NCBI GenBank assembly: GCA_025517425.1
Contig: JAOPJY010000001.1
Coordinates: 1,660,217-1,724,216 of the forward strand
Reading direction: 5' to 3'
Source: Halobacteria archaeon AArc-dxtr1
GTDB lineage: Archaea; Halobacteriota; Halobacteria; Halobacteriales; Natrialbaceae
DNA: 64,000 nucleotides
In this document: in pieces, positions 17,299 through 26,391 of the stretch
How the letters are laid out: every line of letters starts with the position of its first letter
Numbering within the stretch: the first letter of the stretch is position 1
Translations under genes and position numbers: made by a program
The notes under the pieces: generated by a model
Database searches by the model: none
What the model was told of the DNA's origin: nothing
What the model saw: only the letters and a program-made list of their open reading frames with translations

Positions 17299-19413
17299 TC
17301 ACGACGTCTCCACCTCGAAACGGGCACCGCCATCGCGGCCGACCGTCACCGCAACGGTCCAGCCGTGGGCTTCGACCACGTCGCGAACGATTGCGAGGCC
17401 GAACCCGGTTCCATCGGCGCTGGTGGTGTGGCCCCGCTCGAAAACGTGGGGACGGACGGCGTCGGAGATCCCGTCACCGTCGTCTTCAACGAAGAACCCA
17501 ACCGGGGAGTCGACCGTCGTCCCGACCATCGTTCGAGTGACAACTGCACCGTCGGCAGTCGCGGTCGAACTACCGGTCACACCGTCGCCGGTAAGCGGTC
17601 CGACCCGGACGGTCACCGGCTCGTCGTTGTGAACGACGGCGTTGCGAAAGAGGTTCTCGAAGACGTGACGGAGCCGTTCGCCGTCGCCCTTGACCGTCCA
17701 GTCGGCAGGGAGGTCACACACGAGAGTCGACTCCCCAGTGGCGACCGCTTCCCAGGAGTCGAGCGCCACCGAGCGCAGCGAGACGGGTTCGGTCGCCGTG
17801 ATGGTCGTCCCGGCCCGGGCCATCGTGAGAAAACGGTCGATCATCCGCTCCATCCGGTCGAGGACGTGCTCGACCATCCGGACGTCCTCGGGGTCCCCCG
17901 ACTCCCTGGCCAGTCGGGCGTGCGTCCGCGCCAGCCCGATCGGGTTCTGCAGGTCGTGGCTGATGACGCCAGCGAACTCGTCGAGACGCTGGTTCGTCCG
18001 TTCGAGTTCCCGTTCACGCTCGTTCCGTTCGGTGACGTCCCGGAGACTGATGACGACGCCACCGACGATGTCGTTGTCGAGTAAGTCCGCGGAGACGCCC
18101 TCGAGACCGACCCAGGAACCATCGTGGTGGCGCCCCCGGTACTCGAAGCGGTTCTCGTCATTGGGGCCAGTCAGGAGGGCGTCGAACGACTCGACTGCAC
18201 GCGGCCGGTCGTCGTCGTGGACGTACTCGAACACCGACGAGCCGACGACGTCGTCCGGACGGTAGCCGAGGACGGAACGAACGGATGGGCTGGCGTAGGT
18301 GATCTCGCCGGCAGCGGTCACGACCACGACGGCGTCGGAGACGTTCTCGATGAGCGCCTGGAACCGTCGTTCGGCCCGCCGCTGAGCGGTGACGTCCCGG
18401 AGCATCAACACCCACCCTTCCGCACGACCGTCGCTGGTGGTCGAGAGGGTGGATTCGCCCACGGCCGAGGAGGCATCGCCCACGGTCGAGGCGGTGGCGT
18501 CAACGACGGTCGTTCCCCGGGTTATCGTCTGCTCCTGTCGGTCACCGTCGAGCAGCGGCCGACATTCGGGCAGGACCTCCCGGATGGGATCGCCGACGGC
18601 CACCTCTCCGCCGAGGAGTGATCGAGCCGCGGGGTTGTAGTCGACGACGCGCCCTGCGTCGTCAATCACCAGGTAGCCGTCACGCATCTCGTCGACGACC
18701 CGGTTGCGCGCGATCGGAACGAGGTCGAGCCACCGGTAGCGGTAGAGCGCGATGGCGATGAGGATCCCGGTCGCGCCGAACGCCCAGACCGAGTAGTTCA
18801 TCGAGGTCACCTGCCCGAACGCGAGGACGTTCGTCGCGCCAGGGATCAACGGCGCGAGCACGACCAGTCGCGACTGCTTGTGGTAGACGCCGCTGCCACG
18901 AGCGTCGACGTACTCGAGGAAAAAGAGGAAGATCCCCCCAGCGGAGAGCGACCAGTTCCAGAAGACGTAGAGCCAGTAGCCGGTGTTCTGGAACTCGACC
19001 ACCGGTAACAGCACCTGGGTGTACTCCATGGGCTGGTGCATCCAGTGGTGGATCGGATCGGTCACGATGACGACGATCCAGGCGGCGGTCCCGAGGTAAA
19101 CGAGGCCGAGCCGGCCTGGCCGGAGCCAGTCTGTTCGCCCCGTGTACGCCAGCGCGAAGTGAAAGAGCCCGGTCGCCATGATGACGGCCCCCGAATTGAT
19201 GACGAGCGAGAGCGCGAGACCGACGGTCGGGTTGGTTTCGACGAGCAACCACCCCTGCGGGATCGTCCACAGCGAGATGCCAGCCAGAAATCCCGCCAGG
19301 GGGACGACGTCCTGTTCAGAGCGCGTCCGAAGAACCAGGACGGCCAGCCCCAGGTTCAAGAGACCGATCGCAACGAGCGAGGCTGCGTGCAGGGAGGTGT
19401 ACGCATCGGCCAT
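17299..19413 (-). CDS. 7TM-PAS-PAS sensor histidine kinase
   Basis: This 704-aa membrane sensor opens with about seven hydrophobic helices (residues ~8-235) matching the 7TM N-terminal module of haloarchaeal histidine kinases. Two PAS domains follow: one around MRDGYLVIDDAGRVVDYNPA and one around NVSDAVVVVTAAGEITYASP. The phosphoacceptor box is ISHDLQNPIGLARTHARLA. The ATPase domain has the N-box LRHVFENLFRNAVVHND, FFVEDDGDGI and GFGLAIVRDVVEAHGW. All catalytic boxes look intact. It should sense a membrane or extracellular cue and autophosphorylate. It is the first gene of the minus-strand signalling cluster; about 214 nt separate it from the receiver-kinase. Confidence 0.9.
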   Translation of the reverse strand: MADAYTSLHAASLVAIGLLNLGLAVLVLRTRSEQDVVPLAGFLAGISLWTIPQGWLLVETNPTVGLALSLVINSGAVIMATGLFHFALAYTGRTDWLRPGRLGLVYLGTAAWIVVIVTDPIHHWMHQPMEYTQVLLPVVEFQNTGYWLYVFWNWSLSAGGIFLFFLEYVDARGSGVYHKQSRLVVLAPLIPGATNVLAFGQVTSMNYSVWAFGATGILIAIALYRYRWLDLVPIARNRVVDEMRDGYLVIDDAGRVVDYNPAARSLLGGEVAVGDPIREVLPECRPLLDGDRQEQTITRGTTVVDATASTVGDASSAVGESTLSTTSDGRAEGWVLMLRDVTAQRRAERRFQALIENVSDAVVVVTAAGEITYASPSVRSVLGYRPDDVVGSSVFEYVHDDDRPRAVESFDALLTGPNDENRFEYRGRHHDGSWVGLEGVSADLLDNDIVGGVVISLRDVTERNERERELERTNQRLDEFAGVISHDLQNPIGLARTHARLARESGDPEDVRMVEHVLDRMERMIDRFLTMARAGTTITATEPVSLRSVALDSWEAVATGESTLVCDLPADWTVKGDGERLRHVFENLFRNAVVHNDEPVTVRVGPLTGDGVTGSSTATADGAVVTRTMVGTTVDSPVGFFVEDDGDGISDAVRPHVFERGHTTSADGTGFGLAIVRDVVEAHGWTVAVTVGRDGGARFEVETS

Positions 19414-19744
19414 TGGTCATAGAGGGACCGTCGCTGGGAAATACGTTCGGGAGCACCTGTGTGATCGGACGGTCGCGGAAGACCGAGGAGGGCGAGCCGA
19501 AAACACAACTCGTCATCCACACACATTACGACTGGACAGACCCCGGTCAGAGCCACAAGCGGCGACGGCGTCTCGACTGACGTCGACACCCACCGCTCGT
19601 TCTGCGAGGCGAAGGCTGGTTTCGACCCGCTCTCGGATCCGGACGGCCGAGCTCGCCAGGCGAATCCAGATCCGGAGCGAACCGCGGCGCGATAGTCGTA
19701 TGGAAAGCTATAGGACGGCGACGACTCCTAAAACGAGGTAAGAA
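19414..19744. other. Divergent intergenic region between the sensor kinase and leuS
   Basis: No supportable gene lies here. The last 40 bases contain CTATAG near 19708 and a GAGGT at 19735-19739, five bases before the leuS ATG, which look like the leuS promoter and ribosome-binding site. Confidence 0.5.
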
Positions 19745-22405
19745 ATGAGCGACGAGGGATACGATCACGCGGCGGTCGAGCGGCGCTGGCAGGAGGCGTG
19801 GGACGAGGCCGAAGCCTACCGCACGCCCGACGACGTCGACGATCCGACGTACGTGCTGGGAATGTACCCGTATCCGTCCGGCAAGCTCCACATGGGGCAC
19901 GTCCGCAACTACACGATCACGGACGCGTACGCCCGATACCGCCGGATGCGAGGCGACGACGTGCTTCACCCGATGGGGTGGGACGCCTTTGGCCTCCCCG
20001 CCGAGAACGCGGCCAAGGAACGCGACACCAACCCCCGCGACTGGACGTTCGAGTGTATCGAGACGATGCGCGGCCAGATGGAGGCGATGGGCTTTGGTTA
20101 CGACTGGGATCGCGAGATCGCCACCTGCGTACCAGAGTACTACCAGTGGAACCAGTGGCTCTTTACCCGCTTTCACGAGGAAGGGCTGGTCGAGCGCCGC
20201 GACGCCGAGGTCAACTGGTGTCCCGAGTGCGAGACCGTCCTCGCAGACGAACAGGTCGAGGGCGAGGCCGAACTCTGCTGGCGCTGTGACACGGCCGTCG
20301 AGAGCCGCGAGTTAGAGCAGTGGTTCCTACGGATTACCGAGTACGCAGACGAGCTACTCGAGGGGATCGACGAGCTCGACGGATGGCCAAACTCGGTGCG
20401 CCAGATGCAGCGCAACTGGATCGGCCGCCAGGACGGCACTGAAGTCGAGTTCGGCATCTCGGGTCACGGATCGGTGACGGCGTTTACGACGCGTCTCGAC
20501 ACCATCCACGGCGCGACATTCTTCGCGCTCGCACCGGATCACCCGATCAGCCAGGAGGTGGCCGAGGAAGACGAGGACGTGCGTCACTTCGTCGACCACG
20601 TTGCCGACCCAGAGGGTGACGAGCCAAACGGCGTCGCGACCGATCTGACCGCGACGAACCCGGCGACCGGCGAGGAGATTCCCGTCTACGTCGCGGACTT
20701 CGTCCTCTCGGACGTCGGGACGGGCGCGCTGATGGCCGTCCCCGGCCACGACGAGCGCGACCACGCCTTCGCCGAGAAACACGACCTGCCGATCGAGGCC
20801 GTCGTCGCCCCCGAACCCGAGAGTTGGGACGGCGAGACGGCGCCCGAGGCGCCCGACGTTAGCGAGGCAGCGTTCACCGACGATGGCGTGCTCGTGAATT
20901 CCGGCGACTACTCCGGACTCGGCAGCGAGACGGCACGAGAACGGCTGACCGCAGATATCGAGAGCGCCAACACGGCCACCCAGTACCAGCTTCGTGACTG
21001 GGGGATCTCCCGACAACGCTACTGGGGAACCCCGATTCCGGTCGTCCACTGCCACGATGACTGTGGCGCCGTGATGGTTCCCGAGGAAAACCTCCCCGTC
21101 GAGTTGCCGGAGTTCATCAACACCACTGGGAACCCCCTCGATGCGGCCGAAGAGTGGAAACAGACAACCTGCCCCGCGTGTGGCGGCGAGGCCACCCGGG
21201 AGACGGACACGATGGACACCTTCGTCGACTCCTCGTGGTACTTCCTGCGGTACGTCTCCCCGGAGTTGGACGAGGCACCCTTCGAGACGGAGCGAGCGAA
21301 CGACTGGATGCCCGTCGACCAGTACGTCGGCGGCATCGAGCACGCCGTGATGCACCTGCTCTATTCACGATTCTTCACGAAAGTGCTGGCAGACCACGAG
21401 GGACTCGAGCACCGTGAACCCTTCACGAATCTGCTCGCACAAGGCATGGTCCAGCTAGAGGGCGAGAAAATGTCGAAGTCGGTCGGCAACGTCGTCTCGC
21501 CCCAGCGCATCGTCGAAGAGTACGGCGCTGACACCGCCCGCCTCTTTATGATGCAGGCCGCTCAGCCCGAGCGCGACTTCGACTGGAGCGAGGAGGGCGT
21601 CCGGTCGACGAACGCCTTCCTGGGGCGACTCCAGGAGATGGTCACCGACGTCGTCGACGAGCCCCCGAAAGGTACAGACGACGCCGTCGCCAGCTACGTC
21701 GCGAGCGAGATCGACGCCACGGTCGCCATCGCAGGGTCGGAGTACGACGAGTTGCGATTTAACCGCGCGCTGCGAGAGACCCAGGACCTGGTCCGAACGC
21801 TCCGGCAGTACGCCGAGTACGCGGAACCCCACGCCGAGACCTACGAGCGGGGACTCGCAGCCGTCGTGCGGCTGCTGGCACCGGTCGCGCCACACCTCGC
21901 CGAGGAGCTTCACGAGGCACTGGGTGGCGAGGGGTTCGTCGTCGACGCCCCCTGGCCGACCGCGGAAGTCGACCGCGAGCACGTCACGAAACGGCGGCAG
22001 TTGGTCCGGAACACTCGCGAGGACGTCCGCGACATCGTCGAGGTCGCAGGCATCGAAGACCCGAAGCGAATCGAAGTCGTCGTTGCCCCCGACTGGAAGT
22101 ACGACGCCTTAGAGATCGCCATCGAGAGCGACGCACCAAACCTGATCGGCGAGCTAATGGGTGAGAGTCACATTCGCGAACAGGGCGACGCCGCCGCGAG
22201 CTACGGCCAGGATCTCCAGGCCGAGCGCGAAGCCCTCGAAATGACGCTCGGTCCCGACGAGGAGTTCGCGGCGCTCGAGGCGGCCACCTGGCTGATCGAA
22301 CGCGAGTTCGAAGCCGACGTCGACGTGGTGCGGGCGGCGGACGTCCCAGAGAGCGTCGTCCGGAAGGCCGAGCCGGGGCGGCCGGCGATCGAGATCGAAG
22401 AATAG
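19745..22405 (+). CDS. leuS: Leucyl-tRNA synthetase
   Basis: LeuS charges tRNA-Leu with leucine. The 886-aa class I enzyme has the HIGH-type motif in YPYPSGKLHMGHVRNY (about residues 40-55) and the KMSKS motif in EGEKMSKSVGN (about 572-582). The editing CP1 domain lies between them, including the TTRLDTIHGATFF region, and a Cys pair before it (CPEC, later CWRC) probably binds zinc. The C-terminal anticodon-binding domain is present, so the enzyme looks complete. Its length and the zinc and CP1 layout resemble bacterial-type LeuRS, which is usual for haloarchaea. GAGGT five bases before the ATG supports the start. It stands as a single gene followed 71 nt later by a DUF2071 gene. Confidence 0.97.
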   Translation: MSDEGYDHAAVERRWQEAWDEAEAYRTPDDVDDPTYVLGMYPYPSGKLHMGHVRNYTITDAYARYRRMRGDDVLHPMGWDAFGLPAENAAKERDTNPRDWTFECIETMRGQMEAMGFGYDWDREIATCVPEYYQWNQWLFTRFHEEGLVERRDAEVNWCPECETVLADEQVEGEAELCWRCDTAVESRELEQWFLRITEYADELLEGIDELDGWPNSVRQMQRNWIGRQDGTEVEFGISGHGSVTAFTTRLDTIHGATFFALAPDHPISQEVAEEDEDVRHFVDHVADPEGDEPNGVATDLTATNPATGEEIPVYVADFVLSDVGTGALMAVPGHDERDHAFAEKHDLPIEAVVAPEPESWDGETAPEAPDVSEAAFTDDGVLVNSGDYSGLGSETARERLTADIESANTATQYQLRDWGISRQRYWGTPIPVVHCHDDCGAVMVPEENLPVELPEFINTTGNPLDAAEEWKQTTCPACGGEATRETDTMDTFVDSSWYFLRYVSPELDEAPFETERANDWMPVDQYVGGIEHAVMHLLYSRFFTKVLADHEGLEHREPFTNLLAQGMVQLEGEKMSKSVGNVVSPQRIVEEYGADTARLFMMQAAQPERDFDWSEEGVRSTNAFLGRLQEMVTDVVDEPPKGTDDAVASYVASEIDATVAIAGSEYDELRFNRALRETQDLVRTLRQYAEYAEPHAETYERGLAAVVRLLAPVAPHLAEELHEALGGEGFVVDAPWPTAEVDREHVTKRRQLVRNTREDVRDIVEVAGIEDPKRIEVVVAPDWKYDALEIAIESDAPNLIGELMGESHIREQGDAAASYGQDLQAEREALEMTLGPDEEFAALEAATWLIEREFEADVDVVRAADVPESVVRKAEPGRPAIEIEE

Positions 22406-22463
22406 GTCCGGCGGCCGTTCGGGTGGGCGCAAGCGCCCGAGATTTTTGACGGTTGCCGTGGTA

Positions 22464-22469
22464 GGAGGT
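22464..22469 (+). promoter_or_regulatory. Strong Shine-Dalgarno site
   Basis: GGAGGT ends 7 nt before the ATG at 22477. It fixes the start of the DUF2071 gene 31 codons before the recognisable domain and contrasts with the mostly leaderless genes around it. Confidence 0.7.
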
Positions 22470-22476
22470 CAAATCG

Positions 22477-23232
22477 ATGAGACGTATCGTGTCGAATACC
22501 GGCTCACAGCGAACCGAGCGCAGACGGGGATCGAACGCTGCTCGAACGCGGTTTCCGCACGTACTCGCGATGACCTGGCGGTATGGGCTGTTCGCCCACT
22601 GGCCGGTCGAGCCGGCGGCACTCGCGCCCCATATTCCCGAGCCGCTGGACCTGGAGACCTGGGATGGCCGAGCCTGGATCAGCGTCCTCCCGTTCGCCCT
22701 CGCGGATGCAGGACTCAGGGGGTCGCCGCAGCTAACCCGGCTCTCGTTCCCGGAGGTGAACGTCCGGACGTACGTCAGCTACCGCGGCGATCCGGCCGTC
22801 TTCTTCTGCAGTATCGACCTCGGACAGCCGCTGCTGGCGGGGCTCGTCGGACGAACGACCAGACTCCCGGTCGCGGCTGCACGGATGCGTGTCCACCCGA
22901 ACGGAGAGTCTGTCGCCTTCTCGAGTGAGCGAGACGGTGCCCGCTTCGAAGCGACCTACCAGCCGACAGGAGAGTCCACGGTCGCGAGGCCAGGCTCGTT
23001 CGCCTACTGGGCGACGGCGCGCCGACGGCTCTACGCGCCGGAGGAGGCGGGGGGCGTCTTAGGCGCGGAGATCGCCCACGAGCCATGGCCGCTCCAGCCC
23101 GCGACGGCGGAGATCCGCGAGAACACGCTGTTCGAGGCGAACGACCTTCCGGAGCCGATCGGGGAGCCGACGCTGCACTACTGTGACAAGCTGGGGATGA
23201 CCGGATCGATCGCCCGGCGACTGCGGGAGTGA
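22477..23232 (+). CDS. DUF2071 (YqjF-like) family protein
   Basis: This 251-aa protein matches the DUF2071/YqjF family, whose biochemical role is not established. The domain starts at about residue 32 with MTWRYGLFAHWPVEP and continues with HIPEPLDLETWDGRAWI, then FPEVNVRTYV and the C-terminal LHYCDKLGMTG. The first ~31 residues are basic and variable (many Arg, Ser), but a strong Shine-Dalgarno site directly before the ATG at 22477 supports including them. The fold is related to the acetoacetate-decarboxylase-like superfamily according to family knowledge; I see no catalytic lysine that would let me claim an enzyme activity. It may be co-transcribed with leuS, although the own ribosome-binding site and a T-rich element at 22442 suggest its own promoter. 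Confidence 0.85.
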   Translation: MRRIVSNTGSQRTERRRGSNAARTRFPHVLAMTWRYGLFAHWPVEPAALAPHIPEPLDLETWDGRAWISVLPFALADAGLRGSPQLTRLSFPEVNVRTYVSYRGDPAVFFCSIDLGQPLLAGLVGRTTRLPVAAARMRVHPNGESVAFSSERDGARFEATYQPTGESTVARPGSFAYWATARRRLYAPEEAGGVLGAEIAHEPWPLQPATAEIRENTLFEANDLPEPIGEPTLHYCDKLGMTGSIARRLRE

Positions 23233-23278
23233 GCGCTCGATCGCCCGGCGACTGTGATCGACCCGACCCCCACTAGGG

Positions 23279-24292
23279 CTACCGACCCAGGCCGACCAGA
23301 TCGATCGCCACGCCGTCACCGTGCTCTCGGGCGGTCTCGTAGACGACGCGGGCGGTGGCGACGTCCTGGATAGCGAGCCCCGTCGAATCGAAGACGGTGA
23401 CGCCGGTTCCGTCGGTTCGACCCGGCTTCGCGTCGACGACGAGTTCGCCGATCTCGGCGTGGATATCTGCACCCGTGAGCGTCCCCTTGTCGTAAGGGAC
23501 GTTGATCTCGCCGGAGTGGGTACACTGCTCGCGGTCGTCGATGACGACCGTTGCGTCGAGCAGGAGGTCATCGGCGAGTTCGTGCTTGCCCGGCGCGTCG
23601 GCACCGATGGCGTTAACGTGGGTGTGCTCGCCGACGTCCTCGGGGCCGACAATCGGCTCGGAGACGGGCGTCACCGTCGAGAGCACGTCGCAGTGTCCCG
23701 CCTCGGCGATCGAGCCGCTGTGGACGTCGAACTCGTCGCCGAACCGGTCGACGAACGCCTGGACGCGTGCCTCGTCTTTATCTGCCACGACGACTGTCTC
23801 GATCGGCCTGACCGCGGCGATCGCCTCAAGCTGGGCGGCCGATTGGACGCCGGCGCCGACGATACCGAGCGAGGAGGCGTCCGGAACCGCGAGGTGATCC
23901 GTGGCGACGGCGGCAGCCGCCCCTGTTCGCTGGAGTGTGAGCTCCGTCCCGTCCATAATTGCGAGTGGAAAGCCTGTCTCGGGATCGGAGTAGAGCATCA
24001 TCCCCATCACCGTCGGTAGGTCACGGGCGTCGGGGTTGTCCGGGTGGACGTTCACCCACTTCAGACCCGCGGCGTCCCACTGGTCAGTCTGTAAATACGC
24101 CGGCATCGACCGGAAGTCGCCGTTGTACTGCGGAAGATCGATATAGGACTTCGAAGGCATGCGAACGTCGCCGCGCTCGTAGGCCGCGAAGGCGGCCTCG
24201 ACGACGGCGATCACGTCGGCCGTCGTCGCGTGCTGTCTGACCGTCTCGCGGTCGCAGACGAGCGTCTCCATACGCGAGTGTTCGGTGTTCAT
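23279..24292 (-). CDS. Ornithine cyclodeaminase/mu-crystallin family enzyme (ornithine or alanine dehydrogenase type)
   Basis: The 337-aa protein belongs to the NAD(P)-dependent ornithine cyclodeaminase/mu-crystallin family. The N-terminal part has AAFAAYERGDVRMPSKSY and GLKWVNVHPDNP (substrate-binding Lys). TELTLQRTGAAAAVATDHL precedes a Rossmann motif, LGIVGAGVQSAAQLEAI, and an acidic residue (VVVADKDE) that would favour NAD(H). In archaea this family includes alanine dehydrogenases as well as ornithine cyclodeaminases, and sequence alone does not settle the substrate. The ATG at 24292 fits a TATA-like GTTAAGAC about 25 nt upstream; an alternative ATG lies seven codons downstream. It appears monocistronic. 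Confidence 0.88.
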   Translation of the reverse strand: MNTEHSRMETLVCDRETVRQHATTADVIAVVEAAFAAYERGDVRMPSKSYIDLPQYNGDFRSMPAYLQTDQWDAAGLKWVNVHPDNPDARDLPTVMGMMLYSDPETGFPLAIMDGTELTLQRTGAAAAVATDHLAVPDASSLGIVGAGVQSAAQLEAIAAVRPIETVVVADKDEARVQAFVDRFGDEFDVHSGSIAEAGHCDVLSTVTPVSEPIVGPEDVGEHTHVNAIGADAPGKHELADDLLLDATVVIDDREQCTHSGEINVPYDKGTLTGADIHAEIGELVVDAKPGRTDGTGVTVFDSTGLAIQDVATARVVYETAREHGDGVAIDLVGLGR

Positions 24293-24313
24293 ATGCGACT
24301 GTTCGTGGGCGGC

Positions 24314-24320
24314 GTCTTAA
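24314..24320 (-). promoter_or_regulatory. TATA-like box of the cyclodeaminase-family gene
   Basis: TTAAGAC on the minus strand is centred about 25 nt before the ATG at 24292, which favours the longer of the two possible N-termini and a leaderless mRNA. Confidence 0.4.
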
Positions 24321-24348
24321 CGGTTGAAGTCGAGTCCGTTCTGTTGAC

Positions 24349-25545
24349 TCAGTCCTCCTCGCTGAGTGCGACGACGTCGCCGCCGAAAGAGGCTGCGTAG
24401 ACGGTACCGTCGACGATCACGGGCGAACTTCGGGTACCGGCGTAGACGCCGTCACTGAGATCAGTCCGATCGGGAAGCGCGTAGCGCCAGCGCTGGCTGC
24501 CGTCCGCGAGATCGAAACAATAGATGGCGTCGCCGGCGGCGACGAGACCGTCGTCGGCGACGGAGAGAGCGCCGAGGCCGTGTCGGTCTACCGACCACTG
24601 CTTCTCGCCCGTCTTGTCAAGGGCGACCAGAGAGTCGGCGGTCGGCACGTACACGCCTTCGGGGGACGCGGCGAGAGGCACTCTCACGTCGGAACCAACC
24701 CGGGTGCTCCAGCGCTCGTCGCCGTCGGATGCGTCGAGCGCGTACACCCGTCCGCTTCGCGAGGTAGCGTAGACGGTCTCCTCGACGACGGCCGGCGGAG
24801 TCCAGGCGCGATCGTCCGTCTCGTACTCCCAGATCGCGTCGCCGTCGGCGGCGTCGAGCGCGTACACTGCGGATTCGGAGCCCCCAGCGGCGAAGACAGT
24901 GCCGTCGGCGACGGCCGGCGTCGGGGCGTTTTCCCCGACCTCGAAGCGCCACCGCTCGCTTCCGTCGGCCGCGTCGAGAGCGATGACCTGGCTGCTGTTA
25001 ATCGAGCCACCGACGTACACGGTCTCGCCCGCAAGCGTCGGAGCGGACGAGATATCCACGTCGGAGACGGCGCGCCAGTGCTCGCTGCCGTCCGCAAGGG
25101 AGAGTGCAGCGATACCGCGGTCGCCGGTCCCGTTCCAGGCGGTGACGTAAGCCGCCTCGCCGTCCAAGGCGGGCGGTGCGGCGATGTCGTGGCCGATATC
25201 CGCGTCCCACAGCTCCGCGCCGTCGGCGCGGTCGACGGCGAACAGCGTTCCACCCGCGGCGACGACGATCCGTTCGTCCCCGACGGCGAGGCCGCCGTCG
25301 ACCGGCGAGAGGCGGGTTTCCCAGTCTGTTGTTGCGGAGTCGGGAACGGATCCGGGCGCAACGCCGGCGTTTCGGGCGCCGTACTGGAACTGGGTTTCGG
25401 GGCTCTCGTCGTCAGGGACGGAAGCGGTGCCATCCCAGGAGTCGCCAAGTGAGTCGGAGAGGAGGGCTTCAGCGTCGCTCAGACAGCCCGCGAGCGCGCC
25501 GAGGGCGGAGGCGGTTACGGAGGTGAGGGCGGTCCGTCGGTTCAT
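24349..25545 (-). CDS. PQQ-type beta-propeller lipoprotein
   Basis: This 398-aa protein starts MNRRTALTSVTASALGALAG followed by Cys21, a twin-arginine lipoprotein signal with a clear lipobox. After an Asp/Glu-rich linker come about eight propeller blades with the recurring pattern DAADGDERW and TVYV/TVYA, typical of the PQQ-like/BamB-type propeller. Such haloarchaeal proteins are exported folded by Tat and lipid-anchored on the outer face of the membrane. I see no set of residues showing that PQQ itself is bound, so a binding or scaffold role is as likely as a dehydrogenase. It lies between an amino-acid enzyme and an ABC transporter, with no clear operon link. Confidence 0.87.
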   Translation of the reverse strand: MNRRTALTSVTASALGALAGCLSDAEALLSDSLGDSWDGTASVPDDESPETQFQYGARNAGVAPGSVPDSATTDWETRLSPVDGGLAVGDERIVVAAGGTLFAVDRADGAELWDADIGHDIAAPPALDGEAAYVTAWNGTGDRGIAALSLADGSEHWRAVSDVDISSAPTLAGETVYVGGSINSSQVIALDAADGSERWRFEVGENAPTPAVADGTVFAAGGSESAVYALDAADGDAIWEYETDDRAWTPPAVVEETVYATSRSGRVYALDASDGDERWSTRVGSDVRVPLAASPEGVYVPTADSLVALDKTGEKQWSVDRHGLGALSVADDGLVAAGDAIYCFDLADGSQRWRYALPDRTDLSDGVYAGTRSSPVIVDGTVYAASFGGDVVALSEED

Positions 25546-25605
25546 AGACGAAGATACAGTTCCTTGACTGATATTTTTTCCCCGCGATTCAGCGCTGGTC
25601 GCGGT

Positions 25606-26391
25606 CTACAGATCCTTCCGGACGAACCACAGTTGGCTCGCGAGGACGAGGGCGACGGTCATCGCGACCAGGATCGCGGCGCCGGTCAGGTCGTAGGTGC
25701 TCTCGAGGAGCACGTCGTTGGGATCGAAGTAGCGCATGGGCGCTACCGCGCCGAGGGACTCGTAGTCGGTTCCCTCGATCACCGACTCGGCCAGAAAGAG
25801 CGCGAAGGTGACGCCGAGGGCGACCCGCTGGGCGATGCTGACGCGGTCGAAGACGACCGAGCAGACGATGCCGATCCCGGCACAGGCAAAGAGATACGGG
25901 ATCGAGAGCAGGTGAACCGCGACGACGTCTGTGACGGGCAAGGACTCGTCGATCAGCCAGGCGGCGCCGAGGACGATCGGCGGAAGCAGGAGATTTACCG
26001 TGATGATCGGTACCCCGAGAGCGGCGAAACGCTCGGCAAGGAGTCGGGGACGAGAGACTGGCATCGCGAGCAGCGTGTCCATGCGTCCACGGTCGACATC
26101 GTCGGCGATCACGCCCGCAGCGCTGTAGGCGAAGTAGAGTCCGAGGAGAATGATCCAACCGAAGACGTACAGCTCGAAGGCGAGAAAGCCCTCGAGCGAA
26201 CCCATCGTCTGGATGTCAAAGAGGGCGAGCATCTCATCCGGGTAGGCCTCGAGGAGTTCGTCCCCTTCGAAGGCGTCGCTAAACGAGGGCCAGATCCAGA
26301 TGATCATCCCGGCCAGCACGGCCATTCCAGCCGAGAGATAGAGACTTCCCTTGAGGCGTCGCCGAGCGTCGTACCGGAGGAACTCAAACAT
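25606..26391 (-). CDS. ABC-2 type transporter permease
   Basis: This 261-aa membrane protein has six or so hydrophobic segments and the ABC-2 permease style: MFEFLRYDARRRLKGSLYL at the N-terminus, then a periplasmic loop, then helices including LGLYFAYSAAGVIADDVDRG and DTLLAMPVSRPRLLAERF, the cytoplasmic helix that contacts the ATPase. The chosen ATG at 26391 overlaps the end of the ATPase gene by 8 nt; an ATG at 26400 is also possible. Longer in-frame extensions only read the ATPase gene out of frame. With the ATPase it should form an efflux or export system; the substrate cannot be told. Confidence 0.88.
   Translation of the reverse strand: MFEFLRYDARRRLKGSLYLSAGMAVLAGMIIWIWPSFSDAFEGDELLEAYPDEMLALFDIQTMGSLEGFLAFELYVFGWIILLGLYFAYSAAGVIADDVDRGRMDTLLAMPVSRPRLLAERFAALGVPIITVNLLLPPIVLGAAWLIDESLPVTDVVAVHLLSIPYLFACAGIGIVCSVVFDRVSIAQRVALGVTFALFLAESVIEGTDYESLGAVAPMRYFDPNDVLLESTYDLTGAAILVAMTVALVLASQLWFVRKDL

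Noticed and set aside
20354-21355. 333-codon minus-strand frame inside leuS
   Set aside because: It is the complement of conserved leuS sequence; LeuS is intact on the plus strand.
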